NCBI GenBank assembly: GCA_029747015.1
Contig: JAKOGI010000185.1
Span: 397,501 to 461,500, forward strand
Direction of reading: 5' to 3'
Length of the DNA: 64,000 nucleotides
Source of the DNA: Carnegiea gigantea
Lineage: Eukaryota > Streptophyta > Magnoliopsida > Caryophyllales > Cactaceae
Numbering within the stretch: the first letter of the stretch is position 1; each line of letters starts with the position of its first letter. Shown one piece after another: positions 51,401 through 64,000 of the stretch. Made by a program: the position numbers and the translations under genes. The notes under the pieces are model-generated. The model was not told where the DNA came from. It did no database searches and saw only the letters and a program-made list of their open reading frames with translations.

Positions 51401-54400
51401 TGGCTTTATTCAAATTATACCACCTTAATTGATGACTTAGTGTTCATGCGATCCTGTAAACTCAGTAGTACAATTCACTTTTATTGAGGAGCTTGTGTAA
51501 GATTTCAGCTTACTAAGAAGCTGGATTTTGGGAATCTTAGAGGTTGCAGAATCTGTACAGAAAAAGAATTTAAAGATCTTCCATCTGAGTATGTCGTCAT
51601 ATGGAATATGGTGTATATTAAATGGATAATATAGGATAGACACTTCTGGAAGACAAATATTTGGAAGGCCATCTGGCCATGAGCTAGGTACATATACACC
51701 CACTAAGAATTGGTAGATGGACGTTGGATGCATAAGCGTCTCTAAGGGTGTGGAAATAACAAAATACTTGTTGATGAGATAAGGAGCACACTCGTGTATA
51801 TTTTGGAAATACCCCAACTGATGCAATGACAACAGCCACATTCCATCAAATTATGCTAGACCTGGCAACGGGTCATTCAGTTAAGTTTGGGTCGAGTCAT
51901 GTTTCGGGTCACGCGACATTTCGGGTCAGTTTGGTTTCGGGTGGATTTCGATTTGGGTCAACTTCGGACAACCAATTTTGGCCCAATAAGCTTGTTATGC
52001 AAAAATAAGTCAACTTTGTCAGAAATTTCGGGTAGGGCATGGTTCAATTTGCGTCAATTCGGGTTTCGGATCCACTGTCGGGTGATCCTATTCCGGATGT
52101 TGGCTTGGGTATGGATCCGGGTTATTCGGTTCGGGTCTCGGATCAGTTTTACCAGGTCTAAATTATTCAGATTAATCATCAGATGATCCTGCTTTTGGTG
52201 CCAAATTTGAGACGGTGACATGATGTGTGGTTGCAGTGCCTTAAAGTCATTTTAGTTGCATGCTTATTTAACAGTCTCGTTGTAGTATTTTGGTGGAGCT
52301 TTCGAGATGCCAAGTTCTCTGGTCTCAGTTCGCATGTATAATATATTATCTGTTTATATGGTGTGGGATGGGATATCATTGATGATGTTTAAGGTCTTGT
52401 TTCTATCAACTCTTGAGAGTGAGACGGGCTGTGGGCTCCCTGCTATGATTGTCTTTGGGAAGTCTAGCCTTCTATTTTCATTGTGCATATATTAAAAGCT
52501 GAGTTGGATAACACCTGATGAGGTAGATTACTGTCATGCATTTACCATGTTAACTTCCTAGAGTTTTTATTTCCCAGTAAGAATTTAATCATTTTTAAAT
52601 GGAGTTCCTGTTGAGCTAAATCAGTAAAACAAATGAGTGTGCCGCCTAGAGTGTCTCCAGATCTGGCCTCAGGGCCGAGAAATCATGACAAGCTCATTAT
52701 GCAGAACTCACAGCAATTTTGCTGCTTGAACTCAAATGAAGAATTGAGAAACTAGAAAGAGCTAAAGGCTAAACATTTCTCCTTTCCAAAGGTAGCATCT
52801 CCCATTGAACTGATAACATGCCAATGTGTTGACAGACTGGGGTTGCCCTTGGGATTGAACTTGATGATAAGATGCCACAGCATGAGTACTATGAGTATTT
52901 TGGTCCTGATTACACTCTCCATGTTGCACCAAGTAACATGGAAAATAAGAACTCAAGGCCAATGTTGGATGAAATTAGATCAAAGCTTCTGGACAACCTC
53001 TCAAGACTACAGCATGCTCCAAGTGTCCAATTCCAGGAGCGTCCACCAGAGACTGAGCTCCCAGAGGTGAGCTTCTTACTTTTGTGTGCTTGTATTTTCG
53101 ATGCTGTTTCAAGTTCTGTGGATACAGAAGCTCTTCACTTATCACAGCAAAGCCTACTGTCATATACGTTACCACTGCGTTGGATGCATCTGCACTTATA
53201 TGTTAGTAAGACTGTGAAATGAAGATAAATCCATGAAATAAATTTGAGTTCTCCACTAACATAATAAAATATCTGGAGGAATACCACTGGAACTAAATTA
53301 AAATAATCTCATTATGAATCTAAGTTAAACTAAAATATCACGAGCTATTTAACTGCTGTATCTTTTTATTGGTAACTTATAAGCAACTTTTCGTGCGGTA
53401 TTGTGCCTTAGGTTTAATTATATTTATGGTGTAAATCAAACGTACGAAAATGACTATCATGCCCATCTTGCTATTTCTCACTTTCATTAGACAATACTGA
53501 GTCTCTTAATTATATGATCATATCTATTTTCTCTAATCTGTCTCAAGTAAAATGAAGTTTTTACCCTTGCTGTTTCTTCTTGCTCATAGTCAACCCTGTA
53601 TCATGAAATAGAAGGAAAAAAGAGAAGAATTACTTATGTTTCTGCCTCTTATTTTCCACTTAAATTTTTGTATAACATATTTGTTCCACTTTGAATAGTA
53701 GCCCTTTTTAAAAAGGCTATTATGTGTGCTTTCTTGATCTGTGGATGTAATTTGCGTGAAGAAAGCCTCGGGGAAGGGGGGTGGTTTGTAGTGGTGTCTT
53801 TTTGAAAGGGTGAGAAATTACAAAAGAACCAAATGTAGAACACAATACAGTATTGGTAAACGATAAGAAGTTTTTAGAAAATGTCATTGTCCAGCATCAA
53901 ATCCACAATCAACCAATTGTAGGGTAAGTCCACAGTGTACATCACTTCAGCTATCAGCCAATTTTGTCTTAGAAAAACTGTATGCAATAAATCTATTATT
54001 ATTTAGGGGAACAAAAAGTTAGCAAACGAAATGCATAAACACAAAGTTTTGTCCCTTTTTAGGTACAGTGTGAACAAAATATTTGCTTATAACCCTGCTG
54101 TTGAAACATGATAATTGTGCCATTAGAACACTGATGCTGTTTCAAATTTGGTAGGAGTGGCTCCTTAGAGAGTAAAGAGTTGGTAACTTTTCTTTAATTT
54201 TTATTTTTTTAAATGGCTTTGACTAGGTTTCATACTTTGCCTGTTTGAATAAGTATTTTGATGGGACTGACTAGATTCCGTTTCTTCAACAAAGTGTTTT
54301 AGAAACCAAAAGACGAAGGATATTGATTAAAAAAAACAAAATACTAGTGCTAGACAGTTGCCTATCAGCGGCTGAATTTTGGAAAATGCAGAGTTCAATT

Positions 54401-57400
54401 AGCTCCGGGGCATTCTATTATACGTCTTTTTTCTATTTGTTCTTTTATCTTGATTTAAACTGTCAATTAAGAAATTGTAGTCGACTGATTCAACCTGATC
54501 TATCTGGTCTGACCATTTGGTACATCAACCAACAGATTAGCCTGTTCTCGCACTGGTTGAATGCTTGGATCCTTAGTGAGCATGACTACTTTAATTAGTT
54601 TGTTTGTTACTGGATGTCTTGAGTTTGGGAATTGACGTTGCTGGTGTCCAAATTTGGTATGTTCTTACTGTGAGAAGGTTGGTGGTCGCGTTTAGGCTTG
54701 TAGGTTCAATAAATTTTTTTTGGAAGTTCATGTACTCATTGAGATTTCTCTGTATCGGCATTGGAAATATTCAGGAAGATGAAGATCAGCAGGATCCAGA
54801 TGAAAGATGGGATCCAGACTCTGATATGGAGGCTGATGATGATCGGTGTGTAGCTATCCTCTTTTCCTAAACTGTATTATCGCTTTCACCTTTGTGTGGC
54901 TGACTAATTTTTGTGTGATGTGGTGCAGTCCCATTTCACACCGAAGCAGAGTGAAGAGAGAAATTATGGATACTGACCCTAAAGATCCTGTATGTTTCCT
55001 GCTGCCTAAATGCTGTTGATTTGTTATGATGAGTCTGCTCCATGGTTTAATCTGAAACACCATGTGCTTCTCTGTCCCCTGTTTGGTGGAGACCATGACC
55101 AATGAGAGGAGATTTTTTCTGATTTCAATTTCATGTTCCGGTTACATAAGTCTGGATACCCATTTGAAACTTGCATAATAAGAAATCAGTCCTAACTTTG
55201 AATGTAAGTAATCAATTACGTCCGTGTTCATAATGAGCAGTGTCCTGATTACTGCTATTTTTCTACTTTAACAAAATGCTCCCAAACTCTTAGCAACACC
55301 CAACCACGAGTCTTAGAGAAGAGGAGAATGAAGAGCTCTGTAACTGGGCTACACCCTAAATTGATTTGAGGCTTGATAAGATGGATAGTGCAAACATCAA
55401 GGCCTTAAATGAATAAGTTCTGATGGAATAGGAGGAAAATGAGATCTATGGCATGGACTGCCCATGTGTGGAGTGCGAATAATGTCCATTAGAAATTGCC
55501 TATAGGCTGTAGGGTGAACTCCTTGAGAACTATCGGCTCATTCAGACTTTCATTTTCCAAGTTCCAACTCCATATTAGCCTCAGTAGGTACTTCATTTTT
55601 GCTTTCTTCGTTCATGTTTTCATTTTATTCTCATTTCATTGAGGCATGGACCCTAGAGTTTTGGGAAGATTAGCCTAGGAAAGGTAAATGTAAAACTGTT
55701 GTTTATAAAGAACTACTGGCCTTCAGCTCCTTTGTTTGCTCTCCATGCTCAAGGCACATCAAAAAGGTGTATAAATGTGCTGTTCTCATTATGCACTCCA
55801 GTAGCCCATTCTTGGTTACAGGCTCTTTGATTGCTGGATTATCTTCATTTTACTTGTTTCATCCATGCCCCCATATCATTGGTTCAGGAAAGCAGTTTGA
55901 CTGATGCTCAGCATTGCTTTTGAACTTTTTGTGATTGTTCTCACCTCCTCTATCTTTGAAAACTTGTGCAATATGCTTTTGGGAGCTAGTCTTATGATTT
56001 GGGACTTAGGCCACAAATTAAGTATATTGAGGAGATCATTCAATATTAAAGCAAGGCATTACAATAACTTTTTCACCATGCTAGTGAAAGTGTGTTTTGG
56101 GCCCCACATTATCTTACAACTTAGCCAAGGCAGAGAAAACGAAGTCCAGAGAACAAACATATTAATGATGAAGGAATGAAGCTGTGGTTAAATCTGGAAA
56201 CTGAAGGTGCTGACCATAGTTGGCGAAGCCAGGTCTGCCCTTTTTGTTTCTGGTAGGAAGCTGTTACTCTGTTAGATGTTGATGTGCTGTTGTATTTGAG
56301 TACTTTAATTCATGATTCCGGGTCGTGGAAGTGAGTTCTATTTGCTCTGTTGGTGAGGTTAAGTTTTGTTGTGGAAAATTGATGGTAAATTTGATTAGGG
56401 TTTTTGCGCAATGGGATCTGAGGTCTGAAAGTGGCATAGTGGTCAAGTAGGCTTATATCTTATCAGTTTCTCTATAATGGCAATGACTCTGTTGTGATTC
56501 ATGATGCCATAAAGATGATTATAGTGCTTCAGTTGTGGACAAGCTTGCTTTATGTAGGCAGATCAATTCTTCTAATCTTGATATTCTAATTATTCTTCCT
56601 CTCTTGCCTGTCATTCTCCTTCAGTTTCCCATCAAATTAGAATACTGAATTGAAAGTCATTGGAAGTAATGGGTTGCACTCTTTACGCTGGTATGGTATG
56701 GAGCCCGTAACAGAGGTTTGGTCATTTATCATCTGCAGTGTGGTTTATTCTGAAACTGGATATAGTTTCCCCCTTTTATAATTGGGTAACAGTTTAACAC
56801 CAGTCATCCCACCTGCAGAGGATGGGGGATTTTTGAAGGATCGGATAGGGTGTGATGAGCAATGTCCCCCCCCCCCCTGCGGGGGGCCCCGAGGGGGAAA
56901 TACTTGCCCAAGGATTTTCACCACAGGAGTGCCGACAACCCCCCCCCCCCAAAAAAAGGGCGGGAAATAGTTGGATGTTGCACCTGCATGGTTTTGTGGC
57001 CTTATGCTTTGATGTTGTGTTTTGCTAAGTCATGTTGTGGAGCAGCTGAATGAGTGATTAATGAGGGATTTCTTCTTGTGCTGCAATGAGGGATTTCTTC
57101 TTGTGCTGCTGCTGCTGCTGCTGCTGCTTCTTCTTCTTCGTCGTCGTCTTCTTCTTCTTCTTCTTCTTCTTCTTCTGCCTTTTCTTTTATTTTTGCTACT
57201 ACTACTGTTATTATTATTTCACTACTAATTTTTTTGTTTAATGCTAGACTATATGCAAAATATAGCCCCCCCCCCAAAAAAAAAAAACCTCCGAAAAAGG
57301 GTATTCTTTCTCATTTCTAAGCTTTAATAGGATGTATCATGTAGCATACATTTGCCGAACTCATTCCTTGTGTTTGTTCACAGGAGGATGTGAAAGAAGC

Positions 57401-57677
57401 TCTCCATCATGCGCGAGACATGGATGTCACGTATGGTGCAGTGAACACATCATTGAAGGTAACAAGACGATACTGTGAAAATTCCACTTTCATGCCTAGG
57501 ATATTTATTTATTTATTGGCTGAGTCATGCCTAGGGTTTTTACGTACCAAAGTTTACGAGTTCTTTCTTCTCTTGCAGGCTTCAAACATAGGTTCAGATC
57601 AACCAGAAACTTGTGTGAAAATGGAGCAAGACAGCTCAAGCAAACCACCTGATCAAGCAACTGATATGAATTCATGA
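48489..57677 (+). CDS. HDA19: Class I (RPD3-type) histone deacetylase, HDA19 type
   Basis: This nuclear Zn-dependent enzyme removes acetyl groups from histone lysines within co-repressor complexes. Coding exons are 48489-49016, 50125-50565, 52836-53066, 54775-54845, 54929-54989, 57384-57458 and 57579-57677: 1506 nt, 501 aa, matching the HDA19 length. Catalytic elements are all present: His148-His149 (GGLHHAKK), Zn ligands Asp184 and His186 (DIDIHHGDG) and Asp272 ([14 protein letters not shown]), and Tyr311 (GGGGYTIRN). The C-terminal tail is acidic ([19 protein letters not shown]) and then basic with SRVKRE, as in HDA19 and unlike the shorter HDA6 tail. The first ATG gives MDTGGNS. Intron 2 (50566-52835) contains two MITEs. 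Intron 5 has long C/A and CTG/CTT tracts. Confidence 0.96.
50666..51390 (+). repeat. Direct duplication of ~120 bp, second copy split by a MITE
   Basis: Copy 1 (50666-50783) runs CATGCCATTTTAAATGCAAT, GTTTTAGAACTTGTGTT and CATTGTCGGAATGAAAAG. Copy 2 starts at 50784, is split at GTGCAATC by the MITE, and resumes at 51280 with GTTTTAGAACTTGTATT and CATTGTCGGAATGAAAAG. Confidence 0.85.
50804..51279. mobile_element. hAT-like MITE, GC-rich ends, in HDA19 intron 2
   Basis: A perfect 8-bp duplication GTGCAATC flanks it (50796-50803 and 51280-51287). The ends CTTAGTTTTAAAAAGCGCG and CGGGCTTTTTTGAACTAAG are imperfect inverted repeats, and the subterminal regions are packed with GAGGCGC/GCGCCTC motifs. 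It interrupts the second copy of a ~120-bp direct repeat whose uninterrupted copy is at 50666-50783. Confidence 0.85.
51857..52160. mobile_element. hAT-like MITE, 304 bp, in HDA19 intron 2
   Basis: The ends TAGACCTGGCAA and TTTTACCAGGTCTA are inverted repeats. The flanks AATTATGC / AATTATTC are an 8-bp duplication with one mismatch. The interior repeats TTTCGGGTCA-like motifs, as at 15926-16107. Confidence 0.82.
57098..57176 (+). repeat. Compound (CTG)n(CTT)n microsatellite in HDA19 intron 5
   Basis: About seven CTG/TGC units run into CTT and CGT units, then a longer CTT run. It lies in the intron before exon 6 and does not enter coding sequence. Confidence 0.9.
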
Positions 57678-59185
57678 GGAAGTTTGACCCACTTGTCTTC
57701 AGTAGCCGGCATTTCTTCTCATTGCCATTTTTTTTGACAACTCTTTTTCCATTTGTAAATCATTAGGGGGACTTTCATTGATCATGTTGCCAGTGTAATA
57801 TTATTAGTGGTAACCAGATTTTTGTTACAAGAAACTTATGCTTGACTCGAGGGATACCTCTACACAAGTAGAACAAACTCTGATGTTAGAAGTTAGAACA
57901 CTCCGAAACCTGAAAAACTTTGTATGTCACTAACTTGTTATATATGGCTTTTAGGCTGGTTAACAGTCATTGGATGAACTCCTGGATATTTAAGCTCTTC
58001 TGTGCCTGAAAAGTGCGAGACGGGATAACTACAACCTTGCAAGATTCACCTGAGGGAGGGTTGGAAAAGACTAAAGAGTGTAGGGTTTGCAAATCGAGCC
58101 TAAGCCTGTCGGGCTTGACTCCTGAATTTGTTCAGGGTTGAGCTAAGCTTGAGCTGTGATCAAAGATTATTACTGTTGAATAAATTTGTGATTTTAGGTC
58201 TCTATTCTCTAATGAATAACGATAGGGGAAAGGACTTTTTTCTAACCAAACAAAACTAAAAGTTTAGTTATCGGTTTTCCTTCCTCCAAGTCTAATTCCC
58301 CTTCCCCTTCAGTAGATATATGTCATCGAACGTGTTTACATTTAATTTATTAGTATCAAATCAAATATGCAAACATAAGTACAGAAATTGTGTGGGACAG
58401 TGGGAGATGGAAATTGGATGACAATTGAAATTGGCTGCGTAACAAACATCTTTGCATAAAGCTTATTTGATCCAGATTATAGAGGCAGTATTAAATATCT
58501 AAATGGTTTTTGGTTTTCTTCTTTGTCCATTGTCAACTCTTAACAAACACAGGTAATTGAATCTTGGGTTTAATTTACCAACTTAATTATGAACACACAA
58601 GAGTAGCAAGGGTTGTCGAGAGAAGGGTTTACTTCGTTTGGGAGAAAAATATAAAGTGAAGAACTTTAAATTTAAAGAGTTCAAATCTTTATACTTCATG
58701 GCGATATTTCATCTTTCACTTCAATAGGTTATCTCTTTCAATTTTTGAGTTGATAAAGGTGTGGTGTCCATATTTATGATCAGTTGCATAAGTTAATAGC
58801 TGGTTGAGTTGAAATGTCCACTTTAGCATGTCATTGCTTATTGACTTTCCCTTTGATCATAATTTTTTTTTTAATTAAAGGAGGAATTTTTTAAGCCTTT
58901 TAGAGCTGTCTGTTTCCTATAGAAGTCAAAGATTCTAGTGTCATACTATTCCAAGAGGAGCCTTTAAAGGGCTGGGGAGTGCGGACAAGAAACGAAGCGC
59001 AGGCGAAGGAACCCCACTTTTACGCGTTTGAGGATTACAACTTTCTGGGCATAATACAATACTCACTGCATAAAAGACCACAAGTAAATCTTAGTAGCAA
59101 GACACGACAAACTCCCCACAAATCTCTCCTTACATTTGAGTATTACCTTAGTAACCTGGTAAACCACCCCCAACAAAACAAAGCT

Positions 59186-59220
<35 letters not shown>

Positions 59221-59933
59221 ACATGGGCATTCTTCCATGATCCATATTAGTCATTTATTTTGATGGCAATGACCCATTAATAGCCTTTCTCCAATCTGCC
59301 TGATTCACTATAATTGCATTTCCTGATTGGCTCATTCTACCGGTTGACTGCTTTGATTGGGCTTGAACTGGGTTTCTAACTCTGATTAGGTTGGCATTTT
59401 TTGGCTGAAGCTACCTGCTTGTTTACTTGATCTTGTCTTTGATCTGACAAACTTCCCTTTTCTGGGTTTGTTTCTTTTGGACTTCTGCTTTCAAGGATTG
59501 AGATTTTCGCCTGTCTGATTGCAATTCTCTGCTAAATGCTCGTTTCCTCAAGCATATTAACTTGATCTAGTTCTGGAAGGGAGATTAAGTCACGTTTGTG
59601 GGTAGTTTGCTAATTTATTGTTTTAATCCTTACGGGTTTTGCTGCATCTTCATCTGGGGTGTGAGCCATTGCATTGGTAAGTGCTGATGTAAGTTTGTGC
59701 TGATTCACATTTGCTCGAAATTAGTTGTCGTTGTTGATTTTAGATTAATTGAATTGCAAGGATTGAATCATCTTGTTTTTAAGCTTGAATTTGATTCCAA
59801 GGGTTTGACTTTTGGGAGCTTGAATTTGGGATTTTGATCTGAGATCTTGCTTCTTAAAAGTTTGGTAGCATTTAATCTTGATGTTGAGAAGGGAGGGTTT
59901 ACTGAGAAGTAGTTGAGTTGGGGGTTGAGACAG
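57678..59933 (+). other. HDA19 3' UTR, intergenic region and CPK leader
   Basis: No gene is seen between the two genes, which are transcribed in the same direction. A (CT)n microsatellite occupies 59189-59219. Sequence from about 59300 to the ATG lacks stops in no single frame and looks like promoter and 5' leader. Confidence 0.5.
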
Positions 59934-63761
<3,828 letters not shown>

Positions 63762-64000
63762 GTGAGTATGAAGTCAAAATATGAGTACCATCTTTTCATA
63801 TCAGCAAATAACAGAAAGGAGGAAGCTTCTTTTCTTGACATTTCGATGTTTCTTGCATTGATCTATTAGAGTAGTTTCTAGGATTGTGTTCTTCGTATCT
63901 TCGTTTTAAATCTTTTTTATGCACACCCAATTCCTAGTGCTTTACGGCTGTAACCCAAAAAGCAACTATGAGGAATGGTGTTGAGGCAATCGTTGTAACT
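63762..64000 (+). other. CPK intron, truncated by the window
   Basis: The donor GTGAGT follows exon 5 directly. No further EF-hand exon appears before the window ends. Confidence 0.8.

Noticed and set aside
57002..57277. Glu/Asp/Ala-rich frame on the minus strand
   Set aside because: It is the translation of CTT/CTG microsatellites in an HDA19 intron.

Overview
This window is nuclear DNA of a flowering plant. It is AT-rich, its genes carry many short exons with GT-AG introns, and it holds Ty1/copia, LTR, RTE-type LINE, SINE and hAT-type miniature elements. The protein families (sucrose-phosphatase, chloroplast SufC, HDA19-type deacetylase, CPK1-type kinase) are typical of angiosperms. I cannot name the species. 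I see no previously undescribed system. The interest lies in duplicated genes that were broken by nested and recombined transposons, and in paralogous empty sites that fix the insertion boundaries.

Left part (1-19.1 kb). A complete sucrose-phosphatase gene (SPP, minus strand, eight coding exons, about 421 aa) is followed by a two-exon steroid 5-alpha-reductase-family pseudogene. The pseudogene's exon 1 (15.3-15.7 kb) and exon 2 (7.4-7.8 kb) have been driven about 7.5 kb apart: its intron is replaced by a 5'-truncated copia element, which is itself split by a 4.9-kb LTR-like insertion carrying exact 60-bp tandem repeats. The intact paralogue (270 aa) lies beside it at 16.7-19.0 kb.

Middle (19-39 kb). 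Two tandem copies of an NADPH-dependent reductase of the isoflavone/pinoresinol/phenylcoumaran reductase family lie on the minus strand. The copy at 25.3-28.3 kb is intact (326 aa, five exons). The copy at 20.2-23.0 kb has an in-frame stop, and its 5' end, including the NADPH-binding motif, is replaced by an LTR retrotransposon end. Beyond them is a gene-free stretch of RTE LINE remains, hAT-like and PIF/Harbinger-like MITEs, and two further copies of the reductase intergenic spacer, which suggests unequal exchange in a formerly larger cluster.

Right part (39-64 kb). This part is gene-dense and conserved: plastid SufC/ABCI6 (minus strand, six exons, 328 aa), a tRNA-Gly(GCC) gene, an HDA19-type class I histone deacetylase (plus strand, seven coding exons, 501 aa), and the first five exons of a CPK1/CPK2-type calcium-dependent protein kinase cut by the window end. 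The genes do not form one pathway. SPP completes sucrose synthesis, SufC serves plastid Fe-S cluster assembly, the deacetylase acts on chromatin and the CPK in calcium signalling.

All exon borders were read by eye from GT/AG sites, reading phase and family conservation. No alignment or transcript data were available.
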